DNA of 64,000 nt from positions 248,001-312,000 of the forward strand of contig NZ_JBHULY010000005.1 in NCBI RefSeq assembly GCF_042684665.1. The letters are read 5' to 3'. This document shows, one piece after another, positions 25,660-33,688 of the stretch. Source of the DNA: Jejuia rubra. GTDB lineage: Bacteria > Bacteroidota > Bacteroidia > Flavobacteriales > Flavobacteriaceae. Below the pieces are notes generated by a model that was not told the origin of the DNA, did not search any database, and worked only from the letters and a program-made list of their open reading frames with translations. Each line of letters starts with the position of its first letter. Positions within the stretch are counted from its first letter, which is position 1. Made by a program: the position numbers and the translations under genes.

Positions 25660-26331
25660 ATGAAGGAATTTTGGAAAAACAATAATATTGAGCTTTATAA
25701 AATTGAGTCTCCCAAAATTTTTTCGGCTAAATATCTGCAACCTAGTTATGAACAAGAACAAGGACTAACTTATTCTCAATTAAAAAAGTTAAGGAAGGAA
25801 TGGGTACGTGTTTTTCCAAAACTTGAAAAATTAGAATATTTGAGAGTTAGTTATTTGGTAAATCAAGAATATTTTGAATCTATTTGCCAAATCCCAAACT
25901 TGAAGGGTTTGTCAATTAAAACAAGTCGTATAAACGATTTTTCCTCCATTCAAAAGTTAACAAAACTTGAGCAGTTGGATTTTTCGGGGAGCAAGGCCAT
26001 AAGTGAATTGTCAGGAATTCAACATTTGAAAAAGCTTGAGCACTGTGTTTTAGATAATTTTTTTGGAATTAATACTGTTGAAGAACTAGGTGAGTTGAGG
26101 TCGTTAAAAAAACTATATTTATTTGCTGGAATTCATGGTCAAAAACTAAATTTAAAATCAATTGAACCTATTTCCGAACTTATTGGATTGGAAGAATTGG
26201 TATTGGATATAAAAACAAAAATTCCGATTGATTCATTATACAGATTAAAAAATTTAAAGAGCCTAATAATTCCTGAGTATTATCATTTAGAAGTAAAAGA
26301 TATTTTGCCGAATTTATCTAAACTTGAATAA
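25660..26331 (+). CDS. Small cytoplasmic leucine-rich-repeat protein
   Basis: 223 residues without signal peptide. From about residue 55 it shows five to six leucine-rich repeats of about 22-25 residues (for example LTKLEQLDFSGSKAISELSGI, LRSLKKLYLF, LIGLEELVLD, LKNLKSLIIP). Such repeats form a binding surface for another protein. The partner is unknown, and no bacterial effector or adhesin domain is attached. The base composition is more AT-rich than in uvrC. It sits 22 bases after uvrC and 5 bases before the patatin gene, so it may be carried in a three-gene unit. Confidence 0.7.
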   Translation: MKEFWKNNNIELYKIESPKIFSAKYLQPSYEQEQGLTYSQLKKLRKEWVRVFPKLEKLEYLRVSYLVNQEYFESICQIPNLKGLSIKTSRINDFSSIQKLTKLEQLDFSGSKAISELSGIQHLKKLEHCVLDNFFGINTVEELGELRSLKKLYLFAGIHGQKLNLKSIEPISELIGLEELVLDIKTKIPIDSLYRLKNLKSLIIPEYYHLEVKDILPNLSKLE

Positions 26332-26336
26332 AAACG

Positions 26337-28592
26337 TTGCTATTACAAAACTTGAAAAAGACAATAATCATATCAATTCTTTTCCTATTCGTTTTTATTT
26401 TCACAAAAGCGCAAACTAATGAGCAAGAAGAGGGTAGGCCAAAAATAGGCCTGGTCCTAAGTGGTGGTGGAGCCAAAGGCTTGGCCCATGTGGGCGTGTT
26501 AAAGGTGATAGACTCCCTCGGTCTAAAAATCGATTATGTGGCGGGTACGAGTATGGGTGCCATTGTAGGTTCCTTATACGCTTCCGGTTATTCCGGTCAG
26601 GAACTGGATTCCATTTTCAATAGTTTGGATTTTGATAAAGTCATCAATGACGATTTACCCAGGGCTTCAAAAGCATTCAATGAGCGTAACAATGCCGAAA
26701 GGTATGCTATCACTCTACCTTTTGAGGATTTAAAATTAAAACTTCCATCGGCCCTTTCACGCGGCCAAAATACCTATAATGCACTGACACGACTTTTATT
26801 ACACGTCAGTGATATCAACGAGTTTAAAGATTTACCCATCCCATATTTTTGTATGGCCACCAATATTGAAACTGGTAAACCTGTTCAGTTGGAAAGTGGT
26901 AATCTGCCCCAAGCTGTTATGGCAAGTGGCGCATTGCCGTCATTGTTTCAACCTGTAGTAATTGACGATATGGTATTGATTGATGGCGGTGTGGTCAATA
27001 ATTATCCAATCGAGGAATTGCGCGCCAAGGACATGGATATCATTATTGGGGTGGACGTTCAGGATGGCTTGTTAAAACGGGACGAACTCACCTCGGCACC
27101 CGATGTGCTTCTGCAAATCAACAATTTCAGGACTATTAATGATATGAAGGATAAGGCCCAGCAAACGGATGTGTATATCAAGCCCGATATTACAGATTTT
27201 AATGTGGTTTCTTTCAGCGATGCGATTGATATCATACGAAGAGGAGAAGAGGCGGCCATAAACAGTATACATAGTTTAAGGCAATTGGCCTCTGAGCAGA
27301 AAGATATTCCAAAAAGGAAGGTGGTTAAAAATATTCAGGATACCATTACTATTAACAGCGTGATTGTTAAGGGCAATCAAGATTATACCAGGTCCTATAT
27401 TCTTGGAAAGTTAAAACTTAAAAACAGGCAAACCTTAAGTTATCAAAAGTTTACCAAAAAGGTGAATAGTTTGGTGGCCACCAATAATTTTGAATCCTTT
27501 TATTTTCAGCTAAAGCCGACAGGTGAAACGAATACCTATGATTTGATTGCTAACGTAAGAGAATCCAAAGCCACTACTTTTTTTAAGTTCGGCGTGCATT
27601 ACGATGATTTGTACAAAAGTGCGGCGCTAGTGAACTTGACCAAAAAGCGTCTGCTATTCAAAAACGATTTGGCATCATTGGATATCATTCTTGGTGATAA
27701 TGTACGCTATAATTTTGATTACCTTATTGACAAAGGATTTTATTGGAGTGTCGGTGTACGATCGCGATATAACCAATTTGAAAAGCTGATTAATGCAGAA
27801 TTGTTGCTGGATGATACGCAAATCATGGGGACGGGATTAAATAAAATTGATGTGTTGCTTTATGACCAAACCAACCAGGTATATTTGGAAACCCTATTTA
27901 GGCGGGATTTTGCTTTAAGTATTGGTGCGGAGCATAAAAGATTAAAGATAAAATCGGAGACCATAGTCAACCCCAATCAGGATGATTTTACCTTTGAAAG
28001 CACGGATTATTTCAACGTTTTTGGAGGTTTAAAGCTGGATACATACGACAACAAATACTTTCCTAAAAAAGGGGTGTTTTTTGACGGTGATTTACACATG
28101 TATCTTTTCGCTTCAAAATTTAATGCGGATTTTGATACTTTCTCTATTGCCAAGGCCACTATGGGCTATGCTTTTAGCATTTCGGATAAACTGTCTCTAA
28201 ATTTTCAAACCAGTGGCGGGTTTAAAATAGGGGATAAATCTACCACTACACTGGATTTTGCACTCGGTGGGTACGGAAACAATCTGATTAACAATTTTGT
28301 GCCATTTTATGGGTATGATTTTATTTCCCTGACCGGAAATAGTTACGTAAAGGCCTATGCCAGTGCCGACTTTGAAATTTTTAACAAGAACCACATCACA
28401 GTGGAAGGCAATTGGGCCAATGTAGAAGATGATATTTTTGAAACCGGAGAGTGGTTTACCTTGCCCGATTACCGCGGTTATGCCCTCGGTTATGCCTACG
28501 ACAGTTTTCTAGGGCCTGTACAGATTAAGTACAGCTATTCGCCAGAGGATAATAACAGTGTTTGGTACTTTAATTTAGGTTTCTGGTTTTAG
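26337..28592 (+). CDS. Patatin-like phospholipase with outer-membrane beta-barrel
   Basis: 751-residue exported protein. Signal peptide about 1-26 (ends FTKAQ). Patatin domain about 35-250 with oxyanion loop GGGAKG (43-48), nucleophile GTSMG (70-74) and catalytic DGG (216-218). A POTRA-like segment about 335-395 (INSVIVKGNQDYTRSYI) and a C-terminal BamA/D15-like barrel ending in aromatic GFWF follow. This is the architecture of type Vd (PlpD-like) secretion, in which the lipase is presented by its own barrel; RssA-like lipid hydrolysis is expected. The start appears to be TTG at 26337, 5 bases after the previous stop, as no ATG lies before the signal peptide; a second TTG at 26352 is also possible. 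Confidence 0.88.
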   Translation: MLLQNLKKTIIISILFLFVFIFTKAQTNEQEEGRPKIGLVLSGGGAKGLAHVGVLKVIDSLGLKIDYVAGTSMGAIVGSLYASGYSGQELDSIFNSLDFDKVINDDLPRASKAFNERNNAERYAITLPFEDLKLKLPSALSRGQNTYNALTRLLLHVSDINEFKDLPIPYFCMATNIETGKPVQLESGNLPQAVMASGALPSLFQPVVIDDMVLIDGGVVNNYPIEELRAKDMDIIIGVDVQDGLLKRDELTSAPDVLLQINNFRTINDMKDKAQQTDVYIKPDITDFNVVSFSDAIDIIRRGEEAAINSIHSLRQLASEQKDIPKRKVVKNIQDTITINSVIVKGNQDYTRSYILGKLKLKNRQTLSYQKFTKKVNSLVATNNFESFYFQLKPTGETNTYDLIANVRESKATTFFKFGVHYDDLYKSAALVNLTKKRLLFKNDLASLDIILGDNVRYNFDYLIDKGFYWSVGVRSRYNQFEKLINAELLLDDTQIMGTGLNKIDVLLYDQTNQVYLETLFRRDFALSIGAEHKRLKIKSETIVNPNQDDFTFESTDYFNVFGGLKLDTYDNKYFPKKGVFFDGDLHMYLFASKFNADFDTFSIAKATMGYAFSISDKLSLNFQTSGGFKIGDKSTTTLDFALGGYGNNLINNFVPFYGYDFISLTGNSYVKAYASADFEIFNKNHITVEGNWANVEDDIFETGEWFTLPDYRGYALGYAYDSFLGPVQIKYSYSPEDNNSVWYFNLGFWF

Positions 28593-29132
28593 TTTTTTTT
28601 TGGGCGCCTGCCTACCTGTGGTATCGCAGGCAGGTTCCCCTCGATTATACAGCCGTTGGTCAAATAAAATTTACGTCCTCGGGTCGGGCTATCCGCTATA
28701 TCTTTTGCTTTCTGTCATTCCTGAGACCACGTGTCGCCGTAGCTTTAGCGGTGGCGCAAGGCAAGAATCCATTTTAAAGTCAGGTCTATTTTTAAAAATT
28801 ACATCAAGCCAAATTAAGCAAAGGGATACCGCTTCTATCCCTAACGTTAACCTGTAAGTCAACGGTGGGCCTCCACTTTGCGACTTTGCATTCCCGCCTA
28901 CCAAGGGTAGGTTTGCGAGAATACAGTATTCAAATTCCCCAAATTTTTCCGATATTTGTGAGGTTATGATATTTTTATTCAAGGACTTACTGCAATTTCT
29001 TCACTACCTTATCAAGAGAAATCCTGAATAAGCGCGCATTTTTGTCATTCCTGCGGAGGCAGGAATCTTATTATTTATTATCTTTAATAGCATATCTGTC
29101 AGCCTTTTAAGGTTGTCTAAAAAAATTAAAAA
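28593..29132. other. 540-base repeat-filled spacer before hmgA
   Basis: No credible gene. It holds a 28-bp near-palindrome at 28607-28634 (CCTGCCTACCTGTGG...), the word GTCCTCGGGTCGGGCT at 28675-28690, a GTCATTCC-type repeat at 28713-28770 (TGTCATTCCTGAGACC), and a second one at 29043-29068 (GTCATTCCTGCGGAGGCAGG). The first two recur in inverted orientation at 31717-31823. Open frames that cross this region are products of the repeats. Confidence 0.7.
28607..28690 (+). repeat. Composite repeat, left copy (inverted partner at 31717-31823)
   Basis: Begins with a 28-base near-palindrome that matches the reverse complement of 31796-31823 at 27 of 28 positions, and ends with GTCCTCGGGTCGGGCT, the exact reverse complement of 31717-31732. 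The interior is partly alignable (ACCCTCGAT / CCCCTCGAT) with a roughly 20-base deletion on the left. Confidence 0.75.
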
Positions 29133-30293
29133 ATGCCTTTTTATCATAAATTAGGAAGTATTCCGCCCAAAAGACACACCCAGTTTAGAAAAGCCGACGG
29201 CAGTTTGTACTACGAGCAACTGTTCGGCACCATTGGTTTTGATGGGATGTCCACTAACAGCTACCACGAACAGCGGCCAACGCAGGTTAAGCAAATAAAA
29301 AATCAATATAGCGTTGCCCCAAAAATTGCAAACGCCAACAATATCAAATCCTATCGGTTTAGGGGTTTAGAGGTAAAGCCCGAAAATGACTTTTTGGATA
29401 GCCGAAAAACAGTTTTAATCAACAGCGATTGCGCCATTATTTTGGCGGCGCCAAAACAATCCACAAAAGCGTATTTTTATAAAAATACTGATGCTGATGA
29501 ATTGATTTTTGTCCATAAGGGTACGGGCAAATTACGTACCATGTTGGGAAATCTGGATTTTAAGTACGGTGATTATTTGCTGATACCCCGTGGCATCATC
29601 TATAAAATTGATTTTGATACCGAAGACAATCGGCTTTTTATTGTGGAATCCCGAAGACCCATTTATACACCGAAGCGATACAGAAATTGGTTTGGGCAAT
29701 TGTTGGAACATTCCCCCTTTTGCGAACGGGATATCCGAAGACCTAAAGAATTGGAAACCTATAACGAAAATGGAGATTTCCTCATCAAAGTAAAAAAGCA
29801 GGATGACATTATCGAAATGGTGTATGCCTCTCATCCCTTTGATGTAGTGGGTTATGATGGGTACAATTACCCCTATGCTTTTTCCATTCATGATTTTGAA
29901 CCAATAACCGGGCGCATCCATCAGCCGCCGCCTGTGCATCAAACTTTTGAAACGGATGCCTTTGTGGTGTGCAGTTTTGTGCCACGATTGTACGATTATC
30001 ATCCGCAGTCTATTCCCGCACCATACAATCATAGCAACATTGATAGTGATGAGGTACTGTATTACGTGGATGGCGATTTTATGAGCAGGAATGATATTGA
30101 GGCCGGGCATATTTCGTTGCACCCAGCAGGTATTCCGCATGGGCCTCATCCAGGTGCCACAGAGCGAAGTATTGGTAAAACAGAAACTGAAGAGTTGGCC
30201 GTGATGGTAGATACATTTAAACCCTTAATGCTCACGGAAGAGGCGATGAAAATAGCCGATGAGGGGTATCACAAATCGTGGATAAGCCCCTAA
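29133..30293 (+). CDS. hmgA: Homogentisate 1,2-dioxygenase
   Basis: Iron(II) enzyme that opens the ring of homogentisate to maleylacetoacetate in tyrosine and phenylalanine breakdown. 386 residues with a cupin-like fold; iron ligands are expected at His300 and Glu307 (YNHSNIDSDE) and His336 (GIPHGPHP). It belongs to the shorter bacterial branch of the family. The product of the next gene, HppD, makes its substrate. The last two codons (Ser-Pro) and the TAA stop lie inside a GC-rich inverted-repeat element (30285-30395), so the present C-terminus was fixed by that insertion. ATG 29133 is the natural start. Confidence 0.92.
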   Translation: MPFYHKLGSIPPKRHTQFRKADGSLYYEQLFGTIGFDGMSTNSYHEQRPTQVKQIKNQYSVAPKIANANNIKSYRFRGLEVKPENDFLDSRKTVLINSDCAIILAAPKQSTKAYFYKNTDADELIFVHKGTGKLRTMLGNLDFKYGDYLLIPRGIIYKIDFDTEDNRLFIVESRRPIYTPKRYRNWFGQLLEHSPFCERDIRRPKELETYNENGDFLIKVKKQDDIIEMVYASHPFDVVGYDGYNYPYAFSIHDFEPITGRIHQPPPVHQTFETDAFVVCSFVPRLYDYHPQSIPAPYNHSNIDSDEVLYYVDGDFMSRNDIEAGHISLHPAGIPHGPHPGATERSIGKTETEELAVMVDTFKPLMLTEEAMKIADEGYHKSWISP

Positions 30294-30395
30294 ATCCCCA
30301 AAGGGGACTTTTGAAAAGCGTAATACTATTTAAAATAACAAACTCCGTTAAGTCCAGATTGGAGTTCCCTCCCTTTGGGAGGGTTAGGGAGGGCT
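30285..30395 (+). repeat. GC-rich inverted-repeat element between hmgA and hppD
   Basis: Left arm AGCCCCTAAATCCCCAAAGG (30285 on) and right arm TTCCCTCCCTTTGGGAGGGT (30365 on, to GGGCT at 30395) are imperfect inverted repeats with an AT-rich spacer of about 57 bases. Same family as the element in ileS. It supplies the hmgA stop codon and ends 6 bases before the hppD start. Confidence 0.8.
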
Positions 30396-30401
30396 TCTTT
30401 T

Positions 30402-31559
30402 ATGAAAAACATAAAATCAGTAAACTACGGTTTAGAAAAAATATTTGAAGGGGCGCAGGACTTCTTGCCTCTATTAGGAACAGATTACGTTGAACTTTAC
30501 GTGGGCAATGCCAAGCAGGCGGCCCACTTTTATAAAACTGCATTTGGGTTTCAGTCCTATGCCTACAAGGGTTTGGAAACCGGATCGAAAGACACGGTAA
30601 GCTATGTGCTTAAACAGGATAAAATCCGCTTGGTATTGACGACACCATTGACTAGCAAGTCAAAACTAAATGACCACATTGTAAAGCATGGTGATGGGGT
30701 TAAAGTAATTGCCCTTTGGGTGGAAGATGCGCGTAAGGCATACCAGGAAACCACAAGCAGAGGTGCCAAATCCTATATGGAGCCATTTGTAGAAAGTGAT
30801 GAGCACGGCGAAGTAGTGCGGGCAGGCATTTACACCTATGGCGAAACCGTGCACATGTTTGTGGAACGAAAAAATTATAACGGTGCATTTTTGCCGGGAT
30901 TCCGGAAATGGGAATCCGATTACAGCCCTAAGCCGGTTGGACTTAAGTATATTGACCATATGGTGGGCAACGTGGGCTGGGGCCAAATGAACACTTGGGT
31001 AAAATGGTATGAGGACGTGATGGGTTTTGAAAATTTCCTCTCCTTTGATGATAAGCAAATCCATACGGAATACTCTGCCTTGATGAGCAAGGTGATGAGT
31101 AATGGTAACGGACGCATAAAATTCCCGATTAACGAGCCGGCTAAAGGCAAGAAAAAATCACAAATTGAGGAGTATTTGGATTTTTATGAAGGTGCAGGGG
31201 TGCAACATATTGCCGTAGCTACGGATGACATAATTGAAACGGTATCGCAGTTGCGAAGCCGTGGCGTAGAGTTTTTATCCAAACCGCCGGAGGCCTATTA
31301 TCAAGCCGTGCCCGGACGATTGGAGGAGCATAGCCACGAACTTAGAGAGGATATTGAAACCCTTAAAAACTTGGGCATTATGATTGATGCGGACGAGGAA
31401 GGCTATTTGTTGCAAATATTTACAAAACCTGTTCAGGATAGGCCCACTTTGTTTTTTGAAATCATACAGCGTATGGGTGCTAGAGGGTTTGGAGCAGGAA
31501 ACTTTAAAGCGCTTTTTGAATCGATTGAACGCGAGCAGGCCAACAGAGGCACGCTTTAA
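30402..31559 (+). CDS. hppD: 4-hydroxyphenylpyruvate dioxygenase
   Basis: Converts 4-hydroxyphenylpyruvate to homogentisate, the substrate of HmgA encoded just upstream. 385 residues with two glyoxalase/VOC-fold halves. The iron ligands are His186 (IDHMVGN), His269 (VQHIAVATDD) and Glu353 (FFEIIQRMG), all present. The C-terminal GFGAGNFKALFESIE helix gates the active site in the family. ATG 30402 was chosen; an upstream in-frame TTG at 30375 would add nine residues read from the repeat element. Function is very secure. Confidence 0.96.
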   Translation: MKNIKSVNYGLEKIFEGAQDFLPLLGTDYVELYVGNAKQAAHFYKTAFGFQSYAYKGLETGSKDTVSYVLKQDKIRLVLTTPLTSKSKLNDHIVKHGDGVKVIALWVEDARKAYQETTSRGAKSYMEPFVESDEHGEVVRAGIYTYGETVHMFVERKNYNGAFLPGFRKWESDYSPKPVGLKYIDHMVGNVGWGQMNTWVKWYEDVMGFENFLSFDDKQIHTEYSALMSKVMSNGNGRIKFPINEPAKGKKKSQIEEYLDFYEGAGVQHIAVATDDIIETVSQLRSRGVEFLSKPPEAYYQAVPGRLEEHSHELREDIETLKNLGIMIDADEEGYLLQIFTKPVQDRPTLFFEIIQRMGARGFGAGNFKALFESIEREQANRGTL

Positions 31560-31596
31560 GTGGCTCTGATAACCTAAAATGATACATGAGTGAAAG

Positions 31597-31626
31597 TTCC
31601 CCTCCTAGGAGGGGTTAGGGGTGGGT
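31597..31626 (+). repeat. Solitary arm of the GC-rich element
   Basis: TTCCCCTCCTAGGAGGGGTT and following AGGGGTGGGT match the right arms of the ileS, hmgA-hppD and 44-kb elements. No left arm was found nearby. Confidence 0.7.
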
Positions 31627-31716
31627 CGCGTTAGGGATTGTACTTCGACAGGCTCAGCAACCACAGAGGAAAGCCCACAGCGCCCCATTAAAAGGGCGCG
31701 AGGACTTGTAACGGAA

Positions 31717-31823
31717 AGCCCGACCCGAGGACGGCTTTATCTTAAACGTTCTAAAATCGCATCGAGGGTAACGCCCAAAAACAGATACGGGGTAACCTGC
31801 CTGCGATACCGCAGGTAGGCAGG
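31717..31823 (-). repeat. Composite repeat, right copy (inverted relative to 28607-28690)
   Basis: Carries AGCCCGACCCGAGGAC at its start and a 28-base near-palindrome at its end, both matching the left copy in reverse complement. Together the copies bracket hmgA and hppD. Confidence 0.75.
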
Positions 31824-31976
31824 TGCCCTAAAAATGGAAAAATCTTCACATAAGTATAACTTTTTCTGGGATAATGGGTTTCAATAAAATTTCTATTTTT
31901 GGAACAGTAATTGTAATTTCTAGGGTATAACAATAAAATTTAGCCTTGAAAGTTACATTATAATGACCCAAATGAC

Positions 31977-32759
31977 ATGAAAAGAATACTACTTATATTA
32001 ATCGCATTCACCTCGATGCATACGGCAATAGCCCAGAAACAATCGGCTTTTGATACTGGCGAGTGGTTTAAGTTTAAGATGAGCTACAGTAGCTGGCTGA
32101 AGGCCGGGAACGCTACCTTGACGGTTAAAGATGGCAGGATCAGCGAGAAGGATGTGTATCACGTGGTGGGCAAAGGCTGGACCACGGGTATGATTAAATG
32201 GTTTTTTAAGGTGAAGGACCGCTACGAAAGTTATTTTGATAAGGAAACTATTGTGCCCTACAAGTTTGTTCGGAACATTGATGAGGGCGGACACACCAAA
32301 GATATTGAAATTGACTTTGACCAGGAAAACAATAAGGCCCACGTTAATAACAAAAAGCACAAAACCCAAAAAGTGTTTGATACCCGACCTAATATTCAGG
32401 ATATGGTGTCAACCTTTTATTATCTTCGGAATAATGTGAATACGGATACCCTAAAAATAGGTGATGAAGTAAGGGTGGATATGTTTTTTGATGAGGAAAA
32501 TTACGGGTTTAAACTTAAATATTTGGGTGAAGAAACCATTGATACGGACTTTGGTACGGTAAAAACCCTTAAATTTAGGCCTTACGTGATGGCAGGAAGG
32601 GTATTTAAAGAGGAAGAAAGCTTAACACTTTGGGTTTCCAAGGACAAAAATAAAGTACCTTTACGAGTTCAAGCTGATTTGGCGGTGGGTTCACTTCGGG
32701 CAGACCTTGAGGCCTTTAAGGGGTTGAAATATCCGTTTCAAATTGTTGTCGATAATTAA
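31977..32759 (+). CDS. DUF3108 periplasmic/secreted protein
   Basis: 260 residues with a clear signal peptide (1-19, ends AIAQ) followed by a single DUF3108 beta-rich domain: GEWFKFKMSYSSWLKAGNATL near the start, then the YHVVGKGWT, YESYFD and YFLRN-like FYYLRN segments, and LWVSKDKNKVPLRV near the end, where substrates or partners may bind. Function unknown in the family; some homologues relate to cell-envelope or polysaccharide metabolism. Its stop overlaps the ATG of the tryptophan dioxygenase gene (TAATG), so the two are translationally coupled. Confidence 0.85.
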   Translation: MKRILLILIAFTSMHTAIAQKQSAFDTGEWFKFKMSYSSWLKAGNATLTVKDGRISEKDVYHVVGKGWTTGMIKWFFKVKDRYESYFDKETIVPYKFVRNIDEGGHTKDIEIDFDQENNKAHVNNKKHKTQKVFDTRPNIQDMVSTFYYLRNNVNTDTLKIGDEVRVDMFFDEENYGFKLKYLGEETIDTDFGTVKTLKFRPYVMAGRVFKEEESLTLWVSKDKNKVPLRVQADLAVGSLRADLEAFKGLKYPFQIVVDN

Positions 32760-33688
32760 TGAAATCAGAGGCTGACATAACCAAAAAACTTAAGGAAAAG
32801 TACAGTTCCATAGACCAAGATTTAGATGTTCACTTAGAAGGCTTGCTCCATAGCAAACCAATTAGCTATTGGGACTATATTCAAACGGACGTATTGCTCA
32901 ACCTTCAAAAACCCAGAACGGACTTTCCTGACGAGATGGTGTTTATTATGTACCATCAGATTAGCGAACTGCTTTTTAAAATGATTCTTACTGAAATTGA
33001 GCAGGTGGCCAAAAATGAAATCGACGATTTGGATACTGCCATTTTTACTGAAAAAATAATGCGCATCAGTCGGTATTTTGACGTTTTGACTTCATCCTTT
33101 AGCATCATGAAGGACGGGATGAATATTGACCAATACAATCAATTCCGTACCACTTTAACGCCTGCCAGCGGTTTCCAAAGCGCACAATACAGAAAAGTGG
33201 AGTTTGCCTCAACTGAATTGATCAATCTGATAGACAAGCGTTTTCGTGATACTATTGACAGAAGTTCGTCTTATGAAAATGCCTTTGAGCATTTATATTG
33301 GCAAGCGGCAGGCAAGGATTATGAAACAGGTAAAAAAACCTATACTTTATCTGATTTTGAAGCGCGTTATAAAGAAGAGTTCATTAGATTTACAAAGTTT
33401 TATCAGTATAATAACCTTTGGAGCAAATTCAAGGAATTACCTGAAGCATCCCAGTCTGACGAGGCATTGGTAAAGGCCATGCGCCACTACGATTATACAG
33501 TAAACGTAAAATGGGTAATGGCGCATTACAATACGGCCAACCATTATTTAAATATTGGGGGAAAAGCCGCCGAGGCCACTGGAGGGAGCGAATGGGTTAA
33601 ATACATGCATCCGAAGTATCAAAAACGAATATTTTTTCCAGATTTATGGACAGCACAAGAAATACGCGATTGGGGAACAAATATTTAA
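32759..33688 (+). CDS. Tryptophan 2,3-dioxygenase family protein
   Basis: Haem enzyme that opens the indole ring of tryptophan to N-formylkynurenine, first step of the kynurenine pathway. 309 residues, all helical. The family motifs YWDYIQTDVLLNLQ, MVFIMYHQISELLFKMIL and FRTTLTPASGFQSAQYR are intact, and a haem-ligand histidine is expected in the KWVMAHYNTANHYL region. Sequences of this Bacteroidota branch are diverged from human TDO but share the substrate-binding arginine in SGFQSAQYR. Near hmgA and hppD, it extends a local aromatic amino-acid breakdown theme. The next gene begins inside its 3' end. Confidence 0.9.
   Translation: MKSEADITKKLKEKYSSIDQDLDVHLEGLLHSKPISYWDYIQTDVLLNLQKPRTDFPDEMVFIMYHQISELLFKMILTEIEQVAKNEIDDLDTAIFTEKIMRISRYFDVLTSSFSIMKDGMNIDQYNQFRTTLTPASGFQSAQYRKVEFASTELINLIDKRFRDTIDRSSSYENAFEHLYWQAAGKDYETGKKTYTLSDFEARYKEEFIRFTKFYQYNNLWSKFKELPEASQSDEALVKAMRHYDYTVNVKWVMAHYNTANHYLNIGGKAAEATGGSEWVKYMHPKYQKRIFFPDLWTAQEIRDWGTNI

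Larger units (their letters stand above)
31560..31976. other. 417-base repeat-filled spacer after hppD
   Basis: No credible gene. In order: a single arm of the GC-rich element (31597-31626), the word CTTCGACAGGCTCAGCAACC (31643 on), a GCGCCCC/GGGCGC hairpin (31679-31698), AGCCCGACCCGAGGAC (31717-31732), a 28-bp near-palindrome (31796-31823), then about 150 AT-rich bases before the next gene. A 65-codon open frame across it (31621-31818) is a repeat product. Confidence 0.7.

Noticed and set aside
28600..28982. Open frames on both strands between the patatin gene and hmgA
   Set aside because: They run through dispersed palindromic repeats and have no protein-like pattern.
31621..31818. 65-codon open frame after hppD
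   Set aside because: Composed of repeat words found elsewhere; of the kind often annotated by mistake as a small hypothetical protein.
28607..31823. Composite transposon around hmgA-hppD
   Set aside because: No transposase, resolvase or target-site duplication was seen; only inverted copies of a non-coding repeat. Kept as a finding about repeats, not as a mobile element.
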